Shown in pieces: positions 16,858-25,241 of a stretch of 64,000 nucleotides of DNA. Position 1 is the first letter of the stretch. The number at the start of each line of letters is the position of its first letter. Location of the stretch: positions 1-64,000 of the forward strand of contig NZ_APHY01000020.1 in the NCBI RefSeq assembly GCF_000417505.1. The letters run 5' to 3'. A model generated the notes under the pieces. The model saw only the letters and a program-made list of their open reading frames with translations, searched no databases and was not told where the DNA came from. Position numbers and translations under genes: made by a program. The DNA is from Megasphaera sp. NM10. GTDB lineage: Bacteria; Bacillota; Negativicutes; Veillonellales; Megasphaeraceae.

Positions 16858-17298
16858 TTATTCTTGGAAGAAATTCATGTCGTAACAGGCCCGGAAAGCG
16901 CGGTTGGCCGCATTGCCGTTGGCAGACAGGCGGTCTGTCGTCTTGACTTCCGGATTGGGCAGGGACAAGGTGGACACGACGTTGCCCTGCAAATCGTAGC
17001 CGACATCGCCGAGAGTCTGTGTTTTTACGGTCTGGGCTTTAAAATTGTAGAAGAAATTGTTATCATAACCTTGGACCGTGTTGTTGGCATAGTCATAGGT
17101 CACGACCGTAGCCCGGATGATGTAGTACGGCGGATCGTAGCGGACGGACTGGATGGTGTTCATGTCGATATACGATTCGGTCGTGTCATCGTGGCCGACC
17201 TGGACGAAGCGGGGGTTGTCATCGAGAAATGTGGCGGATGCCATGAAACTGAAGACGCAGGCAAATGTGACTGCCAGAGCGGCAATTTTTTTGAACAT
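16858..17298 (-). CDS. Secreted protein of unknown function
   Basis: A 146-residue protein with a clear signal peptide (MFKKIAALAVTFACVFSFMA, cleavage after ASA). The mature part, SYIDMNTIQSVRYDPPYYII and then VVTYDYANNTVQGYDNNFFY, has the style of small surface or periplasmic beta-strand proteins such as the surface-adhesin E family, but I cannot assign it firmly. AAAGGAAG precedes the ATG. It ends 34 bases before the DnaQ-like gene on the same strand and may be co-transcribed. Confidence 0.75.
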   Translation of the reverse strand: MFKKIAALAVTFACVFSFMASATFLDDNPRFVQVGHDDTTESYIDMNTIQSVRYDPPYYIIRATVVTYDYANNTVQGYDNNFFYNFKAQTVKTQTLGDVGYDLQGNVVSTLSLPNPEVKTTDRLSANGNAANRAFRACYDMNFFQE

Positions 17299-17455
17299 AA
17301 GACATACTTCCTTTCCCTGTCTCTTCCAATCGAGGCAGTTTATACATATATTATATCGGAATCATGAAACATTACAAGAACGTATATTTTTCAAGTAGGA
17401 CTTTTGCCCTTTCGGGTCGAATAATAAATAATATAAGATAGAAGAGGTGATCATA

Positions 17456-18073
17456 TTGGATGTGATATATATTGGCCTGCCTTTCTTCTTTTGGCAGGAA
17501 GATGAGTCGGAGCACGGCCTCGATGTCCACGTGACGGAAGGCTTCCAGAAGCTGGGTTCCCACGTGTACCCCCTCAATGCCGGCGACGACGCGGAAGAAA
17601 TCTGTTCGGCTTATAATTGGCATACATCCTTTGTCGATGAAGACGAAGACATTACGCCGTCGGAAGAATTCATTTCAGAGCATGTCTTGTGGGACGACTT
17701 CCGCCTGCTCTATATTTCGGCAGCTGCGGCTACGTCGGAAGACGAATACACGCAGTTCGTCTGTCATACGGCAGAGTTCGCCAAAGAGAGCGGCCTCGTC
17801 GTGGCAGCGGAAGTCGTCGACGGCGACGATGAAGACCCGTATCCATGGCGCGATAAGGCGACGGTCCTCTGGTCCCGCGGCGATATCCTGCCATCGGGAG
17901 GTCCGGCCTGTGCCGTGCGCTTGGCCCTGGGCAGGGGCATCACCATTGCCAGCCAGGGCGAAGAACGGACCTATGACGTCCAGGTCGTCAGTGAATGTTT
18001 CATCCCTTCGTTTTTACAAGGATTGCTGGAAGGGCGCGATCCCTTTTCCATCATAGAATCTTATGTATCTTAA
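17456..18073 (+). CDS. Acidic protein of unknown function
   Basis: A 205-residue protein, unrecognised. The N-terminus MDVIYIGLPFFFWQ is hydrophobic, followed by acidic stretches such as VDEDEDITPSEE and VVDGDDEDPYPW. The C-terminal third (SGGPACAVRLALGRGITIAS) is more conserved-looking. The TTG at 17456 is chosen because GAAGAGGTGATC lies 7 bases before it; the in-frame GTG at 17447 overlaps that site. It heads the moaB-cobU-cobS-cobC run with 17 bases to the next ribosome-site-bearing start, so a link to cofactor metabolism is possible but unproven. Confidence 0.7.
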   Translation: MDVIYIGLPFFFWQEDESEHGLDVHVTEGFQKLGSHVYPLNAGDDAEEICSAYNWHTSFVDEDEDITPSEEFISEHVLWDDFRLLYISAAAATSEDEYTQFVCHTAEFAKESGLVVAAEVVDGDDEDPYPWRDKATVLWSRGDILPSGGPACAVRLALGRGITIASQGEERTYDVQVVSECFIPSFLQGLLEGRDPFSIIESYVS

Positions 18074-18106
18074 GTTAGGAGGTATTTATCTTGAACAGTA
18101 AAAAAA

Positions 18107-18583
18107 ATGGAAGAACATCCTTTGCGGGCGGCCATTCTCACTATCAGCAACAGCCGCACTTTTTCAGACGATACGAACGGCCTGCTCATCCAGTCGGCCT
18201 TGGCCAATTACGGTCATCAGGTCGTCGACTATCAGATCGTCAAAGACGACAAGGCCGAAATCGAACGCCATCTCCATGAATGGGTCTGCAGCGTCGACCT
18301 GGTCATCACCAGCGGCGGTACGGGCATGGCCAAGCGCGACGTGACCATCGAAACGGTAGAAGCCCTGTTCGATAAGAAAATCCCGGCTTTCCAGTCGATG
18401 ATGACGTATTTCGCCTATCGCCGGGCCTGCGGCGTCCAGGCCATGGCCTACCGGACGACGGCCGGTATCATCCACCAGTGCCAGGTCTACTGCCTGCCGG
18501 GCCTGCCGAGCCTCATCAAAATCGGCATGGAAAAGGTCATTTTGCCGGAAGCCTTTCATTTGTATTCGGAAATCAAGAAGTAA
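18107..18583 (+). CDS. moaB: MoaB/MogA-family molybdopterin protein; natural start probably upstream
   Basis: A 158-residue protein of the MoaB/Mog fold, which adenylates molybdopterin in moco synthesis. AILTISNSRTFSDDTNG and VDLVITSGGTGMAKRDVT contain the TSGGTG and DVT motifs. The ribosome site TAGGAGG (18076-18082) is too far from this ATG (24 bases) but suits the TTG at 18091. From that TTG the frame reaches moaB only if the run of eight A (18100-18107) had seven. The run thus carries an apparent +1, through error, slippage or mutation. Placed within corrinoid genes; the Mo enzyme at 60688 is a possible client. Confidence 0.85.
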   Translation: MEEHPLRAAILTISNSRTFSDDTNGLLIQSALANYGHQVVDYQIVKDDKAEIERHLHEWVCSVDLVITSGGTGMAKRDVTIETVEALFDKKIPAFQSMMTYFAYRRACGVQAMAYRTTAGIIHQCQVYCLPGLPSLIKIGMEKVILPEAFHLYSEIKK

Positions 18584-19159
18584 ATGGATACGTCTAAAAT
18601 CATACTTGTCACCGGCGGGGCGCGGAGCGGTAAGAGCGCCTTTGCCGAACGCTATGCTGCCGCCCTTCCCGGGCGGCATGCTTATGTCGCGACGGCCCGC
18701 ATCTTCGATGAAGAAATGGCCCAGCGCATCGCCATCCACCGCAAGCGCCGCCCGTCGTCGTGGCAGACCTGGGAAATCCCGCAGGACCTGCCAGAGACGA
18801 TGGAACGGCTGTGCCAGTCGTCGGACGTGGCCCTCGTCGACTGCCTGACCCTCTATTTTTCTAATTATCTCTTTGCCCACGACGGCGAAGACGACGAAGC
18901 TATCATCGACGGCGCCCTGGCCGAACTGCAAGCGGTCCTGGCGGCTTTCCGCCAGGCCGGCGTGACGGCCGTCCTGGTCACTAACGAGCTGGGCTGCGGC
19001 ATCGTGCCCATGGAACACGTGAGCCGCCTGTATCGCGACCTCATGGGCAAGATCAACCAGGCCGCTGCGGCCGAAGCCGATGAAGTTTACTTATCGGTCT
19101 GCGGTATTACGACGGAACTGAAGCATCAGACCGTCTGCCTGCCGGAGGTGAAGTCATGA
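18584..19159 (+). CDS. cobU: Adenosylcobinamide kinase / adenosylcobinamide-phosphate guanylyltransferase
   Basis: A 191-residue bifunctional CobU that phosphorylates adenosylcobinamide and attaches GMP, activating salvaged or new corrinoid for nucleotide-loop assembly. GGARSGKSAFAE (11-22) is the P-loop. HRKRRPSSW (about 52-60) carries the His that accepts GMP, and VDCLTLYFSN is a family signature. It starts at the base after the moaB stop codon and overlaps cobS by 4 bases (ATGA), so the genes are translationally coupled. Confidence 0.94.
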   Translation: MDTSKIILVTGGARSGKSAFAERYAAALPGRHAYVATARIFDEEMAQRIAIHRKRRPSSWQTWEIPQDLPETMERLCQSSDVALVDCLTLYFSNYLFAHDGEDDEAIIDGALAELQAVLAAFRQAGVTAVLVTNELGCGIVPMEHVSRLYRDLMGKINQAAAAEADEVYLSVCGITTELKHQTVCLPEVKS

Positions 19160-19908
19160 AGGCCTTTCTCATTGCCCTGCAGTTCTTATCGCGCATCCAC
19201 CTGGCTTCGCAGAGCGTCTGGCGCGATGAGGATTTCGGCCGGTCCGTCCTGTTCTTTCCCCTCGTCGGCTTGATCATCGGCCTGCTTTTGGCGGCGCTCT
19301 ATTGGGCGTCGTCTTTCCTTTTTGACGCCTTTGGCCGGTCGGCCCTGGTCGTCGCCTTCTGGTTCTACCTGACCGGCGGCCTCCACGCCGACGGCTATAT
19401 GGATACGGCTGATGGCCTCTTTTCCGGCCGCAGCCGCGAGCGGATGCTGGAAATCCTCAAGGACAGCCGCGTCGGCGCCGGCGGTGTGACGGCTTTCGTC
19501 TTCCTGGTCCTCTTGAAGGTAGCCTTCCTCAGTCAGCTGGCACCGGAAGCAGCCCTGCCGGCCCTCGTCGGTATCCCGGCAGCGGCCCGCTTCGGGACTT
19601 TGATCAGCATCTTCCAATTTCCCTATGCCCGCGAGCAGGGGCTGGGCCGGGCCTTCGTCACTTACGCACCGGCTCATACTGTAGAAAAAGCCCTGGTCCT
19701 GGCCCTGGTGCCGGTCTTTTTCTGCGGGCCCTTTTATCTGGCCCTCTTAGGTGCGGCCATGCTCCTCTCTTTGTGGGCCAACAGCCGCATCAGCCGCAAG
19801 CTGGGCGGCGTCACGGGCGATACGTATGGCGCCGTCCTCGAGGGCAGCGAAATGGCCCTGCTCCTGATGACGGCCGTCGGTAGCAAGCTGGCCGATTTCT
19901 TGTTATAA
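19156..19908 (+). CDS. cobS: Adenosylcobinamide-GDP ribazoletransferase (cobalamin synthase)
   Basis: A 250-residue integral membrane enzyme that joins adenosylcobinamide-GDP with alpha-ribazole (phosphate). GGLHADGYMDTADGLFSGRS near residues 75-94 is the diagnostic CobS motif. About six hydrophobic segments follow the usual pattern. It overlaps cobU by ATGA and precedes the cobC-like phosphatase by 51 bases. Confidence 0.94.
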   Translation: MKAFLIALQFLSRIHLASQSVWRDEDFGRSVLFFPLVGLIIGLLLAALYWASSFLFDAFGRSALVVAFWFYLTGGLHADGYMDTADGLFSGRSRERMLEILKDSRVGAGGVTAFVFLVLLKVAFLSQLAPEAALPALVGIPAAARFGTLISIFQFPYAREQGLGRAFVTYAPAHTVEKALVLALVPVFFCGPFYLALLGAAMLLSLWANSRISRKLGGVTGDTYGAVLEGSEMALLLMTAVGSKLADFLL

Positions 19909-19959
19909 TGGGACGGCACGAATGTTGAATTACTTATAGGGAACTTACGGAGGATTACG

Positions 19960-20613
19960 ATGATAAAATTATATTTAGCACGTCATGGTGAAACAGAAGG
20001 CAATGTCCAGCAGTGGTATCAGGGGTCGACCGACGTCCCCCTCAATGAACACGGCCTGGAACAGGCCAGGTGCCTGGGTGAATTTTTCCGCCATGTCCAT
20101 CTCGATGCCGTCTACAGCAGCACGCTCCAGCGCGCCAAGGTGACGGCCGAATGTGTCGCTGCGCCGCATCATCTGGATGTCGTCGCTTACGATGAATTGA
20201 AGGAAGCCGATTTCGGCGTCTGGGAAGGCCATACGTATCAGGAAATCACGACTCAGTGGCCAGGCGAACTGGAAGCGGTCTATGCGTCGGACGGGACCTT
20301 GCCGGCCCGGGGCGGCGAATCGTTCTGCCAGGTCCGGGACCGGACATTGAAGAAGACGCGGGAAATCCTGTCGCATCACAAGGACGGCGACAGCGTCTTC
20401 ATGGTATCCCACGGGGCGGCCATCCGCTGCCTGCTCTTCGGCCTGCTGGGCCTCGATATGAAGCGCATCTGGTGCTTCCAGCAGTTCAATACAGCTTTTA
20501 ACATCATCGAATATTACGGCGACCGCAATGTCATGACCCTCATGAACTGCACGCAGCATCTGGAAGGCCTGACGGGGTACCAGCCCCAGTGGGACAAGAT
20601 GCCGTCGTTATAA
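19960..20613 (+). CDS. cobC: Histidine phosphatase, probable alpha-ribazole phosphatase (CobC)
   Basis: A 217-residue histidine phosphatase. LARHGETEGN (6-15) holds the phosphorylated His, YSSTLQRAKVTAE the second Arg, and VSHGAAIRCLL the second His. Because it directly follows cobU-cobS, removal of the 5' phosphate of alpha-ribazole phosphate is the likely job. The family is broad, so the substrate rests on context. Own ribosome site (GGAGG) before ATG. Confidence 0.82.
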   Translation: MIKLYLARHGETEGNVQQWYQGSTDVPLNEHGLEQARCLGEFFRHVHLDAVYSSTLQRAKVTAECVAAPHHLDVVAYDELKEADFGVWEGHTYQEITTQWPGELEAVYASDGTLPARGGESFCQVRDRTLKKTREILSHHKDGDSVFMVSHGAAIRCLLFGLLGLDMKRIWCFQQFNTAFNIIEYYGDRNVMTLMNCTQHLEGLTGYQPQWDKMPSL

Positions 20614-20622
20614 GGAGGCATC

Positions 20623-21333
20623 ATGGCAAAGACAATGCGCCTCGACAAGCTCCTGGGCCATACGGGCTGGGGGACGCGGCGGGAACTCAAGGAATTGTGC
20701 AAAGGCGGGCACGTGACTGTCAATGGCGCCGTCTGCCGCGACAGCAGCCAGAAAATCGACCCGGCAGCCGATGCCGTTGCCGTCGATGGTCAGGCCGTCC
20801 ATTATAAAGAGTCTATTTATCTCATGCTCTACAAGCCGGCCGGCGTCGTATCGGCTACGGAAGACAACGTGTCGCCGACGGTCATCGGCCTCTTGCCGCG
20901 CCAGTACCAGGGGGCCGGCCTCTTTCCCGTAGGCCGCCTCGACAAGGATACGACGGGCCTCCTGCTCATCACCAATGACGGGACCTGGGCTCATGGCATT
21001 ACGTCACCGAAGAAGCATACCGATAAGATATACGACGCCGTCGTCGAAGGGGATATCCCTGAAGATGTAGGGGACCGCTTTGCCAGCGGCATCGTCCTCG
21101 ACGATGGCCTGCACTGCCTGCCGGCCAAAGCTGTCCAGACCGGCCCCCGGTCCCTGACGGTCGTCGTCCAGGAAGGGAAGTTCCATCAGGTCAAGCGCAT
21201 GTGTGCCGCCGTCGGCCTGAAAGTCGTCCAGCTGCACCGCCGCTCCATCGGCAGCGTCGTCCTCGATGACGGTTTGGAGCCAGGCCAGTTCCGGCCCCTG
21301 ACCGATGAAGAACGGGAAGCGTTGCGCAGCTAG
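20623..21333 (+). CDS. rsuA: 16S rRNA pseudouridine synthase (RsuA/RluB family)
   Basis: A 236-residue pseudouridine synthase. An S4-like RNA-binding domain (about 5-60, MRLDKLLGHTGWGTRRELK) is followed by the catalytic domain with LYKPAGVVSA and GRLDKDTTGLLLITNDG. The Asp in GRLDKDT is the catalytic residue. Overall size fits the RsuA (position 516) subfamily better than RluB. A GGAGG site lies between the cobC stop and this ATG, so it probably shares the transcript, without implying a common pathway. Confidence 0.9.
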   Translation: MAKTMRLDKLLGHTGWGTRRELKELCKGGHVTVNGAVCRDSSQKIDPAADAVAVDGQAVHYKESIYLMLYKPAGVVSATEDNVSPTVIGLLPRQYQGAGLFPVGRLDKDTTGLLLITNDGTWAHGITSPKKHTDKIYDAVVEGDIPEDVGDRFASGIVLDDGLHCLPAKAVQTGPRSLTVVVQEGKFHQVKRMCAAVGLKVVQLHRRSIGSVVLDDGLEPGQFRPLTDEEREALRS

Positions 21334-21425
21334 AGCCGGTGATTTGCAATTTTATCTTTTCAGCCAGTGGAAAATATGGTATTATAAAATATGATTGAAT
21401 TACTATAGGGTGATAGGGGGATACT

Positions 21426-22493
21426 ATGATAGAACAACGAATCGCCCGCCTGCGCGCTTTTCTCCAGGAACACGATGCAGACGGCGTCATTATCGTCCAA
21501 CCTGAAAACCTGCGCTACTTCAGTGCCTTTACGGGTGGTGAAGGGGCACTGGTCATCGGCCTGGACCAGGCCGTCTTATGGACTGATTCCCGCTATACGG
21601 AACAAGCTGCCAACCAGTCCGGGGCATGGTACGATATCAAGAACCACCACAATGCCTTATCGGCCTCCATCCGTTCGTCACTGAACGACATGGAAATCGG
21701 CGTGGCAGCGTATGAAGAAAATTTCCTGACCCATTTCATGTACGAAAATATTTCCGACGGAGCCTTATGCGGCTTCCTGCCCTGCGATTTGACCAGCCTG
21801 CGGGCGGTGAAGGAACCGTATGAGCTGAAAGCGACGCGCAAGGCCAGCAACATCGCTGACCGGGCCTTTGCTGATTTATTGCCGTACATCAAGCCCGGTG
21901 TCACCGAAAAGGAACTGGCTGCCCGCCTGGAAAGCAATATGCTGCTCTTAGGCTCGGAAGAAAAGTCCTTTACGACTATCGTCGCATCCGGCAAGCGCTC
22001 GGCCATGCCCCACGGTACGGCCAGCCCGAAAGTCGTCGAAGCCGGCGATTTCGTCACCTTTGATTTCGGCGCCGTCTGGGAAGGCTACCATTCGGATATC
22101 ACCCGGACTGTCGTCGTCGGCAAGGCGTCGCAGGCCCAGAAGGATTTCTACAATCTCATCCTGGAGGGTCAGAAGCTGGGCGTATCGCTCATCAAGGCCG
22201 GCGTTTCCCGCCGCGAAGTCGATTTTGCCGTGCGCAACTACTTCGCCCGCTATCACGTCAGCCAGTATTTCACTCATTCCCTGGGCCACGGTACGGGCCT
22301 GGAGATCCACGAACAACCAGTCCTGTCGCCGCGTTCGACAGGCGTACTCGAAGAGAATATGATAGTCACGGTAGAACCGGGACTGTACATAGAAGGCAAG
22401 TTTGGCGTCCGCATTGAGGATTCCGTTGCCGTTACAGCCAACGGCTGTGAAATTTTAACCAAAACACCCAAAGATTTGATGGAGCTGTTATAG
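21426..22493 (+). CDS. Xaa-Pro peptidase family protein (M24B)
   Basis: A 355-residue M24 metallopeptidase that cleaves X-Pro bonds in small peptides. The N-terminal creatinase-like domain (1-120) is followed by the pita-bread domain. Its metal ligands are visible in [17 protein letters not shown] (two Asp), [15 protein letters not shown] (His), [11 protein letters not shown] (Glu) and VRIEDSV (Glu). AGGGGG precedes the ATG. It lies 13 bases upstream of efp, the normal Firmicutes arrangement. Confidence 0.93.
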   Translation: MIEQRIARLRAFLQEHDADGVIIVQPENLRYFSAFTGGEGALVIGLDQAVLWTDSRYTEQAANQSGAWYDIKNHHNALSASIRSSLNDMEIGVAAYEENFLTHFMYENISDGALCGFLPCDLTSLRAVKEPYELKATRKASNIADRAFADLLPYIKPGVTEKELAARLESNMLLLGSEEKSFTTIVASGKRSAMPHGTASPKVVEAGDFVTFDFGAVWEGYHSDITRTVVVGKASQAQKDFYNLILEGQKLGVSLIKAGVSRREVDFAVRNYFARYHVSQYFTHSLGHGTGLEIHEQPVLSPRSTGVLEENMIVTVEPGLYIEGKFGVRIEDSVAVTANGCEILTKTPKDLMELL

Positions 22494-22506
22494 GAGGAGT
22501 TTACAC

Positions 22507-23064
22507 ATGATTACAAGTAATGATTTCAGACCAGGCGTAACTATCGAAATCGACGGCCAGGTATGGCAGGTCGTTGAATTCCAGCATGTAAAACCGGGTA
22601 AAGGCGCTGCTTTCGTCCGCGCTAAGATCAAGAACCTCGAAACGGGCGCTGTTGTTGAACGTACCTGGAACGCTGGCGAAAAAGTACAGGACGGCCACGT
22701 CGACCGCCGCCAGATGCAGTACCTCTATGAAAACGAAGGCATGTACTGTTTCATGGATAACGAAACATACGAACAGATCGAATTGAACAAAGAAAACCTC
22801 GGCGACGCTGTCCATTTCCTCAAAGAAGAAATGAACGTTTCCGTCATGATGTTCAAAGGCAAAGTCATCGGCATCGATCTCCCGGCTGCTGTCGAATTGA
22901 AAGTCGTCGAAACCGATCCCGGTGTCCGCGGTGATACAGCTACAGGCGGCAGCAAACCGGCTAAATTGGAAACGGGCTATGTCGTCAAAGTACCGCTCTT
23001 TATCAATGAAGGCGAAGTTCTCCAGATCGACACGAGAACCGGCCAGTATATCGGCAGAGCATAA
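22507..23064 (+). CDS. efp: Elongation factor P
   Basis: A 185-residue EF-P that relieves ribosome stalling at polyproline. Domain I carries the loop [10 protein letters not shown], with Lys32 at the tip where modification or direct action occurs. Domains II and III are full length (ending [13 protein letters not shown]). AGGAGGAG precedes the ATG. A heptamer remnant (23078-23100) and a terminator (23109-23144) follow. Confidence 0.97.
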   Translation: MITSNDFRPGVTIEIDGQVWQVVEFQHVKPGKGAAFVRAKIKNLETGAVVERTWNAGEKVQDGHVDRRQMQYLYENEGMYCFMDNETYEQIELNKENLGDAVHFLKEEMNVSVMMFKGKVIGIDLPAAVELKVVETDPGVRGDTATGGSKPAKLETGYVVKVPLFINEGEVLQIDTRTGQYIGRA

Positions 23065-23108
23065 GGTTAACGCAAGTCGTTAGCCGCCAGCCGCTAGCAT
23101 AGGGTATC

Positions 23109-23144
23109 AAAGGGGCTTCGCACGTGCGACAGCCCCTTTTGTGG
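23109..23144 (+). terminator. Terminator after efp
   Basis: AAAGGGGCTTCGCAC pairs with GTGCGACAGCCCC followed by TTTT. Same CGCAC/GTGCG core as other terminators here. Confidence 0.75.
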
Positions 23145-23162
23145 ACTAAAGGGGTGATTCCC

Positions 23163-23531
23163 ATGGAAACGACTGAAGTAAATGAATGGGGGAGTATCCA
23201 TATTTCCCAGCGCGTCATTGCCTCTATTGCGGCTCTGACGGCGGCCCAATCGGCCTATGTCGCTGATTTGGGGACGAATATCGCCGAAGTGGCAGCGGAA
23301 AAGCTGGGGCGTACCCTTCCGGGCCGCGGCGTCGACGTCTCTATCGACGGCCGGCGCATCGAATTGACGGTCCGCCTGGTCGTCCGCTATGGCTGCCGTA
23401 TTCCCGACGTAGCCCTGGAAGTGCAGAAGTCCGTCAAGGATGCCGTCGAAAAGGCGACGACCTGCACGGTTACGGCGGTCCACATCATTGTACAACAGTT
23501 AGTGTTTGGAGAGGAGGACCGCCATGGATGA
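23163..23531 (+). CDS. Asp23/Gls24 family protein, first copy
   Basis: A 122-residue Asp23/Gls24 protein. The pattern WGSIHISQRVIASIAALTAA, then VDVSIDGRRIELTVRLVVRYG and VQKSVKDAVEKATTCTVTAV, is that of the single-domain family found between efp and nusB in Firmicutes. In staphylococci Asp23 is a membrane-associated stress protein; the role here is unknown. It overlaps the second copy by 8 bases. Confidence 0.88.
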   Translation: METTEVNEWGSIHISQRVIASIAALTAAQSAYVADLGTNIAEVAAEKLGRTLPGRGVDVSIDGRRIELTVRLVVRYGCRIPDVALEVQKSVKDAVEKATTCTVTAVHIIVQQLVFGEEDRHG

Positions 23532-23820
23532 GGAACAGGATTTTGCCTATGCCGTCAGTGCCAAGGCCCTGGGCCATATCGCCGAGACGGCCGGCCGCCA
23601 GGCCTCTGGCGTCGTCGCTATACGCAGCCGCAGCGCGGCCGTGACGGACGGCGTCGTCCATCTCCATCTGGCCGTCCGCGCCCGTTATGGCAGCGACCTG
23701 CACGGCCTGGCCCTGGATGTCCAGCAGCGGGCGGCTGAGGCCATCGACGCCATGGTCGAACCAGAGGGCCTTGATATTTCCGTTACCATTGAAGACCTGG
23801 CGGTACTGCCGGCTGAATAA
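23524..23820 (+). CDS. Asp23/Gls24 family protein, second copy
   Basis: A 98-residue, shorter Asp23/Gls24 protein beginning MDEEQDFAYAVSAKALGHIA. VTDGVVHLHLAVRARYGSDL and VQQRAAEAIDAMVEPEGLDI repeat the strand-helix pattern of the first copy with low identity, so they are old paralogues. GAGAGGAGG before the ATG at 23524 rules against the in-frame start six codons earlier. The pair may form a hetero-complex; this is inference. Confidence 0.82.
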   Translation: MDEEQDFAYAVSAKALGHIAETAGRQASGVVAIRSRSAAVTDGVVHLHLAVRARYGSDLHGLALDVQQRAAEAIDAMVEPEGLDISVTIEDLAVLPAE

Positions 23821-23841
23821 AGTTATTACAGGAGGAAACTC

Positions 23842-24288
23842 GTGAGCAGACATAAAGCGCGCCAGCAGGCGCTCGAACTTTTATATTCCCGTGAATTCCA
23901 CGGAGAAAATGATATCCAGTACAGCGAACAGGAAATCCTGGAAAATGATTACGTCACGACCGACGCCTTGACCGAAGACGGCCCGGAACTGAGTGATCAG
24001 GAACGCAATGACTATTGCACGTATCTCGTCGAAACGACGACGGAACACCGGGACGAACTGGATACGATCATCCGCTCCTTTGCCAAGGGCTGGGACATCG
24101 AACGGATGAACCGCACGGACCGCAATATACTGCGCCTGGCCTTGTGCGAACTCGTATACCCCAAGGAAAGCCTGGCGCCGTCCATCGTCCTCAATGAAGC
24201 GGTCATCCTGGCCAAGGAATTCAGCGGCGACAAGTCGGCGCGGTTCGTCAACGGTATTTTGGGCGCTTATGTAAGGTCCCAGGCCTGA
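23842..24288 (+). CDS. nusB: Transcription antitermination factor NusB
   Basis: A 148-residue NusB, which binds boxA RNA with S10 in rRNA antitermination. It begins with GTG (SRHKARQQALELLYSREF) behind AGGAGG and contains FAKGWDIERMNRTDRNILRL and VILAKEFSGDKSARFVNGIL, both family signatures. It overlaps the next gene by one base (TGATG). Confidence 0.95.
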   Translation: MSRHKARQQALELLYSREFHGENDIQYSEQEILENDYVTTDALTEDGPELSDQERNDYCTYLVETTTEHRDELDTIIRSFAKGWDIERMNRTDRNILRLALCELVYPKESLAPSIVLNEAVILAKEFSGDKSARFVNGILGAYVRSQA

Positions 24289-25241
24289 TGGACGTCTTTC
24301 TCGGCATCGATACCAGCTGTTATACGACGTCGCTGTGCCTCGTCGACGCGGCTTATGACGTCATCGCCGACGAACGCATCATCCTGAGCGTCGCCAAGGG
24401 CGGCCGCGGCCTGTCCCAGTCCAACATGGTCTATCAGCATACACGCAACCTGCCGGTCCTCTTTGAACGGCTGGCTGGCGTCCTGGCCAGTGCCCATATC
24501 CGGGCCATTGCCGTGACTGACCAGCCCCGGCGCCGCGGTGATTCGTACATGCCAGCTTTCCTGGCCGGCCTCGGTTATGGCCGGGCCCTGGCCGCCGTTC
24601 TGGGCGTGCCCTTGTACCGCCTGAGTCATCAGGAAAACCATCTCCTCGCCGTCCTGCGCAGCATGGGCTATATCGGCAGCGAGCCGTTCTACGGCATCCA
24701 CCTGTCCGGCGGGACGACGGACCTGCTGCGGGCCGTGCCCGATGAAAAAGGCCTCGATATCACCCGTATCGGCGGCACCAGCGACATCAGTGCCGGCCAG
24801 TTCATCGACCGCATGGGCGTCGCCCTGGACCTGCCCTTTCCGGCTGGCGTCCATGTCGACAAGCTGGCTCAGACGGTAAATCCGCCCGTCAAGGAAGCTC
24901 ATGTCTTTTGCCGCGATGGCCAGGTCAGCTTTTCCGGGCCCGAATCGCAGGGCCAGCGGCGCATCGCCGCCGGTGGGGAAGACCCGGCCCGCCTTTGCAG
25001 CTGGACGCTGTCGACGGTCTGGCGCGGCTTGGAGAGCCTCCTCGATTACGCCGCTGCCGATGGCATGAAACATCTCGTCGCCGCTGGCGGCGTCATGTCC
25101 AATGGCTACCTGCGCCGGCAGATGAGCGATTATTGCCGCCGCCATCAGATAGACCTGAATCTGGCAGCCGACGGCTTCAGTGCCGACAACGCGTCGGGCG
25201 CCGCCTTCTGGGCTGCCGTACAGGAAGGGAAGAAATCATGA
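24288..25241 (+). CDS. TsaD/Kae1-like paralogue of unknown role
   Basis: A 317-residue protein of the ASKHA/Kae1 fold related to tRNA threonylcarbamoyltransferase TsaD. GIDTSCYTTSLCLVD (6-20), the metal-type pair in SHQENH (His114, His118), HLSGGTTDL, ISAGQFIDRMGVALDLPFP and AAGGVMSNGYLRRQM match landmarks of the family. It differs from true TsaD at several points (HQENH rather than HxEGH, and DNASGA near the end). It is probably the nusB-xseA-associated paralogue rather than the essential TsaD. Function unknown. It is tightly packed, ending 4 bases into xseA. Confidence 0.8.
   Translation: MDVFLGIDTSCYTTSLCLVDAAYDVIADERIILSVAKGGRGLSQSNMVYQHTRNLPVLFERLAGVLASAHIRAIAVTDQPRRRGDSYMPAFLAGLGYGRALAAVLGVPLYRLSHQENHLLAVLRSMGYIGSEPFYGIHLSGGTTDLLRAVPDEKGLDITRIGGTSDISAGQFIDRMGVALDLPFPAGVHVDKLAQTVNPPVKEAHVFCRDGQVSFSGPESQGQRRIAAGGEDPARLCSWTLSTVWRGLESLLDYAAADGMKHLVAAGGVMSNGYLRRQMSDYCRRHQIDLNLAADGFSADNASGAAFWAAVQEGKKS

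Noticed and set aside
17299-17455. Cobalamin or molybdenum-cofactor riboswitch ahead of the moaB-cobUSC run
   Set aside because: The stretch is under 160 bases, A+T-rich, and shows no recognisable aptamer core.
18091-18279. Separate 62-residue protein starting at the TTG with a good ribosome site
   Set aside because: It is the wrong frame of moaB entered because of the eight-A run; its translation is Gln/His/Arg-rich and not protein-like.
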